This document shows positions 1-7,439 of a DNA stretch of 23,914 bases, piece by piece. A model generated the notes under the pieces. That model did no database searches. It was not told the DNA's origin and was given only the letters and a program-made list of their open reading frames with translations. The stretch's first letter is position 1; the number at the start of each line of letters is the position of its first letter. The DNA is from 13-1-40CM-70-15 sp964641215 (lineage in GTDB: Bacteria > Gemmatimonadota > Gemmatimonadetes > Gemmatimonadales > GWC2-71-9): the NCBI GenBank assembly GCA_964641215.1, contig CAZXKD010000022.1, positions 1 through 23,914 on the forward strand, in the 5' to 3' direction. A program made the translations under genes and the position numbers.

Positions 1-88
1 CCTCCCTGCGAACCCCCCAGTTTACGGCCACCACCTCGCCACGCTACCCCCCCCCACCCCCCCTCATCCCTCGCCGCCCCCGTATCAC
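1..88. other. Low-complexity contig edge with poly-C runs
   Basis: This stretch contains C runs around 47-67, broken by single A or T bases. The murQ frame stays open through it, but its translation is proline-rich and does not resemble MurQ. No start codon is seen in the murQ frame. It most likely reflects poor sequence quality at the end of a contig, so the true upstream sequence of murQ is unknown. Confidence 0.55.
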
Positions 89-997
89 GACCCGCGCCTC
101 ACCGAGCAACGCAACCCGCGGACCGAGCGGATCGACGTCGCCTCCAGCCTCGAGATCGTGGACCTGATCAACGCCGAGGACCAGGGCGTCCCGGCGGCGG
201 TGCGGCGGGAACGGGAGGCCATCGCCCGTGCGATCGACCTGGTCGTCGCGGCGTTCCGCGCCGGCGGTCGCCTGGTCTACGTCGGAGCGGGTACCTCGGG
301 GCGGCTCGGCGTGCTGGACGCGTCGGAGTGCCCGCCGACCTTCGGGACGCCGGCGGAAATGGTCCTGGGGATTATCGCGGGCGGTCCCAAAGCGTTGCTG
401 CGGAGCGCCGAGGGCGCGGAGGACGACGTCAACGCCGGTGCGGACGCGGTGGACGCGGCGCGTGTGAGCGCCAGCGACGTGGTCATCGGTATCGCGGCCA
501 GCGGCACGACGCCGTTCGTCCGCAGCGCGCTGGCGCGGGCCCAGACGCTTGGCGCGAAGACGGGCCTCGTCTCGTGCTCCGATCCGCCCGCGCAGCTCGC
601 CGCGACATGCGACGTGGTGATTCTCCCGAAGGTCGGGCCGGAGGCGCTCACCGGATCGACACGGATGAAGGCCGGCACTGCGACCAAGCTGGTGCTCAAC
701 GCGATCACCACCGGCGCCATGATCCGCCTCGGCAAGGTGTACGGCAACCTCATGGTCGATCTGCTGGCGACGAGCGATAAGCTCCGCGACCGCGGCGAGC
801 GGATCGTCATGGAATGCTGCGGTGTGGACCGCGCGCGGGCTCGAGCCGTGATCGAGGCCGCGGGGGCCAGCGTGAAGCTCGCGATCGTGATGCTCGCGGC
901 GGGCGTGGGGAAGGAAGAGGCCCGGCGCCGCCTCGAGCAGGCGGGTGGGTACGTCCGTCGCGCCGTGGGGGATCCGCCGTCGGTGGCCCGCGGATGA
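89..997 (+). CDS. murQ: N-acetylmuramic acid 6-phosphate etherase (5' end unresolved)
   Basis: MurQ cleaves the D-lactyl ether of N-acetylmuramate 6-phosphate to give GlcNAc 6-phosphate and lactate, a cytoplasmic step of peptidoglycan recycling. The SIS-fold signature GAGTSGRLGVLDASECPPTFG is present, including the glutamate of ASECPP, which matches the catalytic Glu83 of the E. coli enzyme. An EGAEDD stretch follows, near the second catalytic glutamate, and GSTRMKAGTATKLVLN is also family-typical. The first usual start codon is GTG at 158, but family similarity (DPRLTEQRNPRTERID) begins at about 89. From there the protein would be about 302 residues, the normal MurQ length. No ATG, GTG or TTG exists in frame upstream, so the start is lost or damaged at the contig edge. 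The stop overlaps the anmK start (ATGA, 994-997), implying translational coupling. Function is certain; the start is not. Confidence 0.93.
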   Translation, partial: DPRLTEQRNPRTERIDVASSLEIVDLINAEDQGVPAAVRREREAIARAIDLVVAAFRAGGRLVYVGAGTSGRLGVLDASECPPTFGTPAEMVLGIIAGGPKALLRSAEGAEDDVNAGADAVDAARVSASDVVIGIAASGTTPFVRSALARAQTLGAKTGLVSCSDPPAQLAATCDVVILPKVGPEALTGSTRMKAGTATKLVLNAITTGAMIRLGKVYGNLMVDLLATSDKLRDRGERIVMECCGVDRARARAVIEAAGASVKLAIVMLAAGVGKEEARRRLEQAGGYVRRAVGDPPSVARG

Positions 998-2115
998 GCG
1001 ACGTGCTCGCTGTCGGCCTCATGTCGGGGACATCGCTGGACGGCATTTCGGCGGCGCTCGTCCGGCTGGCCGACCGGCCGCCCGGCGCGACGTTGGTCGC
1101 CTTCCATCAGGAGCCCTACACTGTCCCCGAGCGGGGGCAGATCATCGATACGATCGCCCGCGGCGGGGCCAAAGATCTCGCCGTCCTGCACGTCGCCCTG
1201 GCCGAGCGGTTCGCGGGCGCGGCGCTGCAGCTGCTCGCCAACGCGAAGGTCTCCCCCCATGAGCTCGGGTTCATCGCCTCCCACGGTCAGACGGTCTGGC
1301 ATGAGCCGGGCCGCGCTTCGCTGCAGCTCGGCGATCCGGCGGTCCTGGCCGAGCGGCTCGGTGTGCGGGTCGTGAGCGACTTTCGCGCCCGGGACGTGGC
1401 TGCGGGGGGGCAGGGCGCGCCGCTGGTCCCACTGGCGGACGTGATGCTGTTCGGCCACGAAGCCCACGGCCGCCTGCTGCTCAACATCGGCGGGATGGCG
1501 AATGTGACGTGGGTGCCGCGCCGGGGGGTGACCGAGGGCGCGCTCGCCTTTGACACCGGACCGGGCGTCGCGGTGGTCGACGCGGTGACGCGGCGGCTCG
1601 ATCCCGATGCTGCCTACGACCGCGACGGCGAGCGGGCGCGGCGCGGCAAACCGAGAGTCGCTGTGCTCGAGACCCTGCTCGCCGATCCATACTTCGAGCA
1701 GCCGCCGCCCAAGAGCACGGGACGCGAGCGCTTCGGCATCGCCTACGCGGATCGGCTGATCGAGCTGGTGACGAAGAGCGGCGGCTCGGACAACGACGCC
1801 GTCGGGACGGCTACGGCGCTCTCCGTCGAGGCCATCGCGCGCGGGATCGAGCGCTGGACGCCCGCTAGGCCGGAGGACGAGATCGTGATCTCAGGCGGTG
1901 GGGCGCGCAATCCGGCGCTGGTGGAGCGGTTGGCCGCGCGGGTGCGGCCCCGGCCCGTCGTGCTGTTCGACCACCTGTTTTTCGACGGGGAAGCGAAGGA
2001 AGCGGTGGCGTTCGCGTTCCTCGGCGCGCGCACGTTGGGCGGCAAGCCGGGCAACCTCCCTGCCGCTACCGGCGCTCGCGGGCCGCGGCTGCTCGGCCAC
2101 ATCACTCCGGCGTGA
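994..2115 (+). CDS. anmK: Anhydro-N-acetylmuramic acid kinase
   Basis: AnmK opens and phosphorylates 1,6-anhydro-N-acetylmuramic acid with ATP to give MurNAc 6-phosphate, the substrate of MurQ. The 373-residue protein has the usual family length. It begins with the phosphate-binding motif GLMSGTSLDGISAAL. It also shows HGQTVWHEP, LQLGDPAVLAE, a DFRARDVAAGGQGAPLVPL stretch, NIGGMANVTW, FDTGPG and the C-terminal ISGGGARNPAL. The frame is open further upstream, but ATG 994 is chosen because family similarity begins there and because it overlaps the murQ stop by four bases. Together the two genes convert anhydro-muramic acid to GlcNAc 6-phosphate. The gene faces the next operon tail to tail, with only 28 bases between the stops. 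Confidence 0.96.
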   Translation: MSDVLAVGLMSGTSLDGISAALVRLADRPPGATLVAFHQEPYTVPERGQIIDTIARGGAKDLAVLHVALAERFAGAALQLLANAKVSPHELGFIASHGQTVWHEPGRASLQLGDPAVLAERLGVRVVSDFRARDVAAGGQGAPLVPLADVMLFGHEAHGRLLLNIGGMANVTWVPRRGVTEGALAFDTGPGVAVVDAVTRRLDPDAAYDRDGERARRGKPRVAVLETLLADPYFEQPPPKSTGRERFGIAYADRLIELVTKSGGSDNDAVGTATALSVEAIARGIERWTPARPEDEIVISGGGARNPALVERLAARVRPRPVVLFDHLFFDGEAKEAVAFAFLGARTLGGKPGNLPAATGARGPRLLGHITPA

Positions 2116-2137
2116 CCCGGTCGCCCGACCGCCGGGT
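2115..2137. terminator. Possible bidirectional hairpin between convergent genes
   Basis: Between the anmK stop and the stop of the minus-strand FHA-protease gene lie two alternative GC-only stems: ACCCGG (2115-2120) with CCGGGT (2132-2137), and CGGTC (2118-2122) with GACCG (2127-2131). Being symmetrical it could act on both strands. No T-tract follows, so it is only a weak terminator candidate. Confidence 0.35.
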
Positions 2138-2143
2138 GGTCTC

Positions 2144-3607
2144 CTACGGAACCCGGATCCCCTGCTGTCGCAGGTAGCTCAGGATGTCCGCGGCCGGCAC
2201 CGCGTAGATGATCTTGCCGTTGGACTCGCGCTCGCCGCCGTACAGCACCGCCACGACGCGCCCAGTGCGGTCGAAGATCGGGCTGCCCGAGGACCCCGGC
2301 GCGCCGTAGCCATCGACCTGCACCACGCTCCTGAGGACCTTGCTCGCGGTGCCGACGGTGAGGGTCGGCTCGGCGACGAAATTCTGCACGTCTCGGGACT
2401 GCCCCTCCATAGGCAAATCGAAGCCGAGCGGATATCCGATGATCGCGACCGGGTCGCCGCGCTGCAGGCTCTGCGTGTTGTGCTCGACCCCGAGCACGCG
2501 TGGGGTGCCGCCACGGATGTCCACTTTGAGCACGCCCACGTCGGCGGAGTCGGCGACGCCGACGAAGCGGCCCGGGAACCACTGGCGCGATCGGGAGAAC
2601 TTCACCACGATGCGCTGCGGCGTGCGGTTCCCCTCTTCCCCAACCAGCACGTGCTTGTTGGTGACCATCGTGCCCTGGGAGTCCACTGCGAACGCCGTCC
2701 CGCTGTAGCGATCGTCTCCGGGGAATTCGACGATGACCATGGCCACGGCGTCCTGGTTCTTCTGCGAGATCGCGCGGTAGTCCACCGCCGCCGCGCCGGC
2801 GATGCCGTGCTGGCGCCGCTCGGCGTCGTCCAGCTCCGCCCGTAGTCGGGTCATCGCCGACGCATCGCCGGAACTTCCCGCGATGGCGAGCTGGCTGCGC
2901 AGCCGCCCCACTTCCGTCTGCGACTGCTGCAGCGCCTGCCGCACCGTCTGAATCTGGTCCTGGAACTGGGCGAGGAGATGGTTCATCTCCGTCGTCAGGC
3001 TGTCGGCGCGATGCTGCAGATCGGCCAGCTCGTGAGCCGCCCGCCCGTTCTTCCACTGAATCCATCCGAACGCTGCGACGGCGAGGAACAACAAAACGAA
3101 AAGCACCTTGGTCGTGTTGCGGAGCTGCTTGGTTTGGCGGGCGACTTCGACCGCGATGCGGACGGCGGTGCTGGTGCGCGGCGCTGGCGCGCCGGGGGAC
3201 GCCGTGCCGGCAGGCACCGCGGTGACCATCTGCCGGGGCTGCGACGCGCGCGCTGCGGCGGCCTCCGCCACCGTGCTTCCCGTGACGGCATCGTCGGTGG
3301 TGAGAATCCGGAACTCCACCGCCGGACCCTTGGTCCCGAAGCCGATTACGTCGCCGTCGTGCAGCGGAGTATCGCCCGTGATACGCGTGCCGTTGACGAA
3401 CGTCCCGTTCCTGCTGCCCAGATCCTGGATGACAAACGTGTCTCCGCGCCGTACGATGGCCGCGTGGCGGGCCGACACGTCAAGATCGCGCTCCGCGTCG
3501 AACCGGACGTCCGAGAGCGGGTGGCGGCCGAGACCGACGTAGGCCTTGACGAAGGCTTCGGTCTGTCCGACCCGGGCCCCCGAGAGAAACTTGAATTGGG
3601 ATTTCAC
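2144..3607 (-). CDS. FHA - transmembrane - coiled coil - trypsin-like serine protease
   Basis: This 487-residue protein joins a phosphothreonine reader to a protease. Residues 5-100 form an FHA domain with GLGRH, SARH and DLGSRNGTFVNG. Residues 165-185 are a single membrane helix. Residues 188-265 are rich in Q, L and A heptads and probably form a coiled coil. Residues 285-487 form a trypsin/DegP-like domain with a candidate triad His319 (TNKHVL), Asp356 (DVGVL) and Ser440 (GSSGSP). No PDZ domain is seen. The FHA part should be cytoplasmic and the protease periplasmic. GTG 3607 is chosen as start: it overlaps the upstream phosphatase stop (GTGA) and FHA similarity begins just after it. It is the last gene of a four-gene operon. 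Its substrates are unknown; a role as an output controlled by Thr phosphorylation is inferred from domains and neighbours. Confidence 0.88.
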   Translation of the reverse strand: MKSQFKFLSGARVGQTEAFVKAYVGLGRHPLSDVRFDAERDLDVSARHAAIVRRGDTFVIQDLGSRNGTFVNGTRITGDTPLHDGDVIGFGTKGPAVEFRILTTDDAVTGSTVAEAAAARASQPRQMVTAVPAGTASPGAPAPRTSTAVRIAVEVARQTKQLRNTTKVLFVLLFLAVAAFGWIQWKNGRAAHELADLQHRADSLTTEMNHLLAQFQDQIQTVRQALQQSQTEVGRLRSQLAIAGSSGDASAMTRLRAELDDAERRQHGIAGAAAVDYRAISQKNQDAVAMVIVEFPGDDRYSGTAFAVDSQGTMVTNKHVLVGEEGNRTPQRIVVKFSRSRQWFPGRFVGVADSADVGVLKVDIRGGTPRVLGVEHNTQSLQRGDPVAIIGYPLGFDLPMEGQSRDVQNFVAEPTLTVGTASKVLRSVVQVDGYGAPGSSGSPIFDRTGRVVAVLYGGERESNGKIIYAVPAADILSYLRQQGIRVP

Positions 3608-4635
3608 TGGCCGCGATTCACCCAGTAGAGCACGCCGGCCAGGACCGCCACCGCGAGCAGCGCGGCGAGGATGAGGCGCCACCGTGTCTGTTTCGCCGGA
3701 ACCGGTGGCGGGCTGCCCTTGTACACCGGGACGGGTTCGGTGCTCGTCTCGGTGTCGATGAGCGGGTAGATCTGGTGGCCCACCTCCTCCTGCGCCACCG
3801 CCGAGCGCAGGCCGTCGCCATCGAACCGGGCCACGATCACCGTGATGTTGTCGGGCCCGCCGCGCGCATTGGCCATCGCGATCAGGCGCTCGCCTGCCTG
3901 TGCGAGGTCGCTCGCCCGGCCGGCGATCTCGGCGATCTCCTCTTTCTTTACCTGGCCGGAGAGACCGTCGGAGCAGAGGACCAGCATGTCGCCGCGGCGG
4001 ATTTCCTGATGGGTGAGGTCGACCTTCACCTTGGGGTCAGGGCCCAGCGCTTGGAGGATGATGTTGCGGCGCTCGCTGTGGGCCGCCTCTTCTTCCGTTA
4101 GCTCCCCCGCTTCGACGAGGCGCTGCATCAACGACTGGTCCTTGGTGAGCTGCACCGCGAGGCCATTGCGGATGAGGTACGCGCGGCTGTCCCCGACCTG
4201 GGTGATGTAAACATGGTCCCCCAGCACGCCGGCCGCCGTGGTGGTTGTCCCCATGCCGCGGACCTCGGGATGGGCTTTGGCGTGGGCGTGGATCTGCCCG
4301 TTGGCGACCTCGACCGCTTCCTTCAGCCGGTACGCGAACCGCTGGGGGGTGGTCTCCCGCTCGGCACCCCACATCTTCTGCATCTGGTCGACGATGGTGT
4401 CAGTGGCCATCTGGCTCGCCAGCTCGCCCGCCGCCGCCCCGCCCATGCCGTCGGCCACGACCAATAGCGTGCCCCGGTCGCCGACTTCGTGCTCGCGAAC
4501 GACCGATTGTACCGAGCGCTCGCCGCGCGTCAGGTCCGCAACGAGGAAGCAGTCCTCGTTGTGGTCCCGGGTTTTGCCGAGGTCGGTCTTCCCGAAGACC
4601 TGGACTTTAATGGGCTTGGCGGAGCGTCCGAACAT
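3604..4635 (-). CDS. PP2C-family Ser/Thr protein phosphatase, C-terminal membrane anchor
   Basis: This 343-residue protein should remove phosphate from Ser/Thr residues of proteins modified by the kinase encoded just upstream. The PP2C motifs are present in order: a metal-site region at TDLGKTRDHNED (Asp28), ADGMGG with Asp62, GMGTTTTAA, QVGDSRAYL, CSDGLSGQ with Asp223, and GGPDNITV with Asp262. After a proline-rich linker, residues 320-338 form one hydrophobic helix followed by a short tail, so the catalytic domain is probably held on the inner face of the membrane. It starts at ATG 4635, three bases after the kinase stop, and its TGA overlaps the GTG of the FHA-protease gene. Bacterial PP2C enzymes typically need Mn2+ or Mg2+. 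The family call is secure; the substrates are inferred. Confidence 0.94.
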   Translation of the reverse strand: MFGRSAKPIKVQVFGKTDLGKTRDHNEDCFLVADLTRGERSVQSVVREHEVGDRGTLLVVADGMGGAAAGELASQMATDTIVDQMQKMWGAERETTPQRFAYRLKEAVEVANGQIHAHAKAHPEVRGMGTTTTAAGVLGDHVYITQVGDSRAYLIRNGLAVQLTKDQSLMQRLVEAGELTEEEAAHSERRNIILQALGPDPKVKVDLTHQEIRRGDMLVLCSDGLSGQVKKEEIAEIAGRASDLAQAGERLIAMANARGGPDNITVIVARFDGDGLRSAVAQEEVGHQIYPLIDTETSTEPVPVYKGSPPPVPAKQTRWRLILAALLAVAVLAGVLYWVNRGQ

Positions 4636-4638
4636 TCG

Positions 4639-6243
4639 CTAACGACACTGTTGGTTGAAGGCGGTTCGGTAAGTCGACTTTCCGGGATCGAGGTTCTGCG
4701 CTCGGTTCACCCAGTCACAGTAGCTCTGCCGATCCTTGAGGTTCGAGTATGCATTGCCGATCACGAACGCCGCGTAGGCGCGATCCACGGCAGTCACGAC
4801 GTGCGCGTCGTAGAACCTGCGGGCCGAGTCGAGCACCCAGCGTGCCGTCAACGTGTCCAGCCGCACGAGGAAGAGAGTGTCGAGTGCGTCCTGGGCCCTC
4901 GCGGGGTCGATCGACGCGGCGGGGGACTCGGTCGGATTGCCGCGATGCGCGTTGTCGATCGGTCCCACCGGCTGCGCGCCCGACGGTCGTTTGGAATCAC
5001 CACTTGGATTCTGCGGCCGCTTCGTCTGCGTAGTATTCGCCGCAGCCACGCGCGCTGCCGTGTCCCGCACGGCGCTGCCGTCTGCCTTCGGCCCGAACAT
5101 CAGCATTTTCGCCGCCGCCGCGCCACCCCCCAACACCATGACCGCCCCGACGACGATCGGCACTACCGAGCGCTTGCGGGCGGGGGTGGTGGCCATGGCC
5201 TTCGTCGGCCCTGCTCCCGCCTTCCCTCCGGCGTCGAGCAGTTGCGTCTTGCCATCGGCATCCGCCCGCGTGGCGGGGATCGCTGGCCCGCGCGTCGTGC
5301 CCAGCACCGCCGCGACGTCCGCAGCGAACTTGGCCGCGGTCTGGTAGCGATCCACCGGGCTGCGGGTGAGCGCGGCGTCCAGCACTTCCTGCAGGCCCGG
5401 CGGGAAGGCGAGATCGGGGCGTGACACACCCAGCTTCACCGGCTCGTCGGTGAGGCGCTTGATCATCGTCTCCTGCACCGTGGTCGCCTCGAACGGGAGC
5501 TTGCCCGTCAACATCCTGAAGAACACCAGCGCCAGCGAGTAGAGGTCGCTGCGCCCGTCCAGTTTGTCCCCGGAGAGTTGCTCGGGGCTCATGAACTCGG
5601 GCGTGCCGACCACCAAGCCGGTCTTGGTGACCTTCTGGCCGGCCTCGTCGCCGCCGACCGCCTTGGCGATGCCGAAGTCCACCACCTTCACGACGTCCGC
5701 GCCGTCGCGCCCCTTCGCAAGCATGATGTTGTCGGGCTTCAGGTCGCGGTGCACGATGCCCAGATCGTGCGCGGCCTGCAGGGCGTCAGCCACCTGCTGG
5801 AAAATGCGGCCCGCCCGTGCGAGGGGCAGCGCCCCGTTGCGCCCCAGCACATCCGTGAGCGGCTCGCCCTCCACGAACTCCATGGCGAGGTAGATCAGCC
5901 CATCGGGCGTCTCGCCGAAGTCGTACACCGCACACACGTTCGGATGGGTGATACGGCTGGCGTTGGCCGCCTCGCGGTTGAAGCGGGCGACCGCGTCCGG
6001 GTCGTGCGTCAGCGACGGGTTCATCACCTTGATGGCGCTGCGCCGGCCCATCTTGACGTGCTCGGCGAGGTAGACCTGCCCCATCCCGCCCTCGCCCAGC
6101 TTCTTCACGACGTGATAGCGGTCGGCGATTACCTGACCGACCAGGTTCGTGGCGGGCGCGGCGGCACGCAAGGTCGTGCCGTCGTTCTGGCAGAACCTGA
6201 TATCGTCCGGATACTCAGTCGAGCAGACGGGGCAGATCTTCAC
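4639..6243 (-). CDS. Transmembrane Ser/Thr protein kinase with N-terminal zinc ribbon
   Basis: This 534-residue Hanks-type kinase starts with a small zinc-ribbon-like segment (Cys4, Cys7, Cys18, then an FCQNDG turn lacking the fourth Cys). The kinase domain spans about 43-310: glycine loop GEGGMGQVY, ATP-site Lys72, catalytic loop HRDLKPDN (165-172), DFG (189-191), and an activation segment ending GTPEFMSPEQ. Residues 358-382 form one membrane helix. The C-terminal part (about 440-534) is probably periplasmic and helical, resembling a short tetratricopeptide-like fold. No PASTA repeats are seen. Translation starts at GTG 6243, overlapping the stop of the FHA gene by four bases. It probably phosphorylates Thr residues read by the FHA proteins and erased by the PP2C enzyme of the same operon; partners are inferred. 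Confidence 0.94.
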   Translation of the reverse strand: MKICPVCSTEYPDDIRFCQNDGTTLRAAAPATNLVGQVIADRYHVVKKLGEGGMGQVYLAEHVKMGRRSAIKVMNPSLTHDPDAVARFNREAANASRITHPNVCAVYDFGETPDGLIYLAMEFVEGEPLTDVLGRNGALPLARAGRIFQQVADALQAAHDLGIVHRDLKPDNIMLAKGRDGADVVKVVDFGIAKAVGGDEAGQKVTKTGLVVGTPEFMSPEQLSGDKLDGRSDLYSLALVFFRMLTGKLPFEATTVQETMIKRLTDEPVKLGVSRPDLAFPPGLQEVLDAALTRSPVDRYQTAAKFAADVAAVLGTTRGPAIPATRADADGKTQLLDAGGKAGAGPTKAMATTPARKRSVVPIVVGAVMVLGGGAAAAKMLMFGPKADGSAVRDTAARVAAANTTQTKRPQNPSGDSKRPSGAQPVGPIDNAHRGNPTESPAASIDPARAQDALDTLFLVRLDTLTARWVLDSARRFYDAHVVTAVDRAYAAFVIGNAYSNLKDRQSYCDWVNRAQNLDPGKSTYRTAFNQQCR

Positions 6244-7346
6244 GACGGCAGCTCGAGACGCAAGACCTTGTCGCCTACCAGGATGCGCGAGCGGTGGCGC
6301 AGCGGCATGTCGCCGCGCGCCGCCAACGCGATGCCGTTGCGGCTTCCCGCGTCCACGACGACGAAGTCGGCGTCCTCGGAGCGGACCAGGGCGTGCTGAG
6401 CGCTCATGGACGGATCGTAGGGGAACATCCAGTCGCCGTTCTCGCGCCCGATGCGGACGTCCCGGCCCGGCGAGAGCTGGACCACGTCCCGGGAGCTGCC
6501 GTCCGCGCGTAGCTGCGTGAGGGAGGCGATGTCCGCGCTGGGGATCAGGCTGCCCATCCGCTTGGTCGCATCCGCCTCCGGCGAGTGGGGGCCCGGGTAG
6601 CCCAGGCGACGGAACCGGATCACCTGCGAGCCGATGAGCAGCAGGTCGCCGTCGGCCAACCGGTGCGGCTCCTCGAGGAACACCCAGGTGCCATTACGGC
6701 TCCCCAGGTCGCGCACCACCAGTAAGTCGTCCTCCCAGGAGATCTTGGCGTGCAGGGGAGAAAGAAACGGATCCTCGGGGAAGCGGATGTCTCCGTCCAA
6801 ACGACCGATGGTCGTGTCCATCGTCTTGCGCTCGAAGCGCTGTCCGGCGGTACCGGCTTCATCGAGCACGGTCAGCCCGATGCGGAAATCGGTGCGGACG
6901 GCGGTCTTGCCCGAGGTGCGTACCAGCGGGCTCCATTCGCCGAGCGGTGCACCGCACGTAGGGCAGAACTTCGTCCCGACCTGCACTGTGGAGCCGCAGC
7001 GCGCGCACGCCGGCCCGGAGCCCGGCGCGGTGAGCCGCCTCCCGCAGTTGGGGCAGAACGGCAGCAAGGCGCTCGTGACGGCTCCGCAGAAGGGGCATGT
7101 GCCGACTTCTGCACGAGGGGAGGGGACCGGGGGTGAGGGAGGGGGAGGCGTGGAGGGTGCGGCGCCGGCTACCTGCGTGGCGGGGAGGCCCGAAGGGCGG
7201 GGCGGTGTGGCGGCGGAGCCCCCCGCCCCCTTCGCGGCGCTCGTACGCTTGGCCACGGCCCCGGCCGCCGTGAGCGGCTTGCCGCAGTCCATGCAGAACT
7301 CCGCGCCGGCCTCGTTGGCGCGGCCGCAATAGGTGCAGGTGGTCAC
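6240..7346 (-). CDS. Protein with three zinc ribbons and two FHA domains
   Basis: This 368-residue protein has no membrane helix and looks like a cytoplasmic scaffold or adaptor. Three CxxC-x10-CxxC zinc ribbons lie at Cys4/7/18/21, Cys84/87/98/101 and Cys114/117/128/131, the first two separated by a Pro/Ala-rich linker. FHA domain 1 (about 165-248) has TIGR, LSPLHA and DLGSRNGT. FHA domain 2 (about 288-366) has RIGR, MSAQHA and DAGSRNG. Both keep the Arg, Ser, His and Asn expected for phosphothreonine binding. GTG 7346 is preferred because the first zinc ribbon starts there and a GGAG lies 11 bases upstream; the frame is open a little further. It is the first gene of the four-gene operon. 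It may recruit the kinase or its substrates; the two-FHA arrangement suggests binding of two phosphosites, but this is inference. Confidence 0.87.
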   Translation of the reverse strand: MTTCTYCGRANEAGAEFCMDCGKPLTAAGAVAKRTSAAKGAGGSAATPPRPSGLPATQVAGAAPSTPPPPSPPVPSPRAEVGTCPFCGAVTSALLPFCPNCGRRLTAPGSGPACARCGSTVQVGTKFCPTCGAPLGEWSPLVRTSGKTAVRTDFRIGLTVLDEAGTAGQRFERKTMDTTIGRLDGDIRFPEDPFLSPLHAKISWEDDLLVVRDLGSRNGTWVFLEEPHRLADGDLLLIGSQVIRFRRLGYPGPHSPEADATKRMGSLIPSADIASLTQLRADGSSRDVVQLSPGRDVRIGRENGDWMFPYDPSMSAQHALVRSEDADFVVVDAGSRNGIALAARGDMPLRHRSRILVGDKVLRLELPS

Positions 7347-7371
7347 CGCGGACGCATCTCCACTGGGGGCT

Positions 7372-7400
7372 AAGTTATGGCTCGCCAATCTATTCGGCAA
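7372..7400 (-). promoter_or_regulatory. Promoter for the FHA/kinase/phosphatase operon
   Basis: Read on the minus strand, TTGCCG (7400-7395) is followed after 17 bases by TAACTT (7377-7372). Transcription would begin near 7365, giving a leader of about 19 bases before GTG 7346. It stands back to back with the plus-strand promoter at 7402-7431. Only sequence resemblance supports it. Confidence 0.5.
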
Positions 7401-7401
7401 A

Positions 7402-7431
7402 TTGACTGGTCGAAAGGGCCGATGCTAGCTT
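7402..7431 (+). promoter_or_regulatory. Promoter for the peptidase-barrel gene
   Basis: TTGACT (7402-7407) and TAGCTT (7426-7431) are 18 bases apart. The predicted start of transcription, about 7438-7439, falls directly at ATG 7440, so the message could be leaderless. It is adjacent to the divergent promoter at 7372-7400, so one regulator could affect both. Confidence 0.5.
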
Positions 7432-7439
7432 GCGCGCCT

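Noticed and set aside
277..1467. Long minus-strand open frame of 396 codons under murQ and anmK
   Set aside because: It lies antisense to two clearly recognised enzymes, has no family resemblance, and is Arg/Ala/Pro-rich as expected for shadow frames at high GC.
2144..7346. Type VI secretion regulatory cluster
   Set aside because: The FHA, kinase and PP2C set resembles the Fha/PpkA/PppA control module, but no secretion structural gene occurs in the window and the operon ends in a protease.
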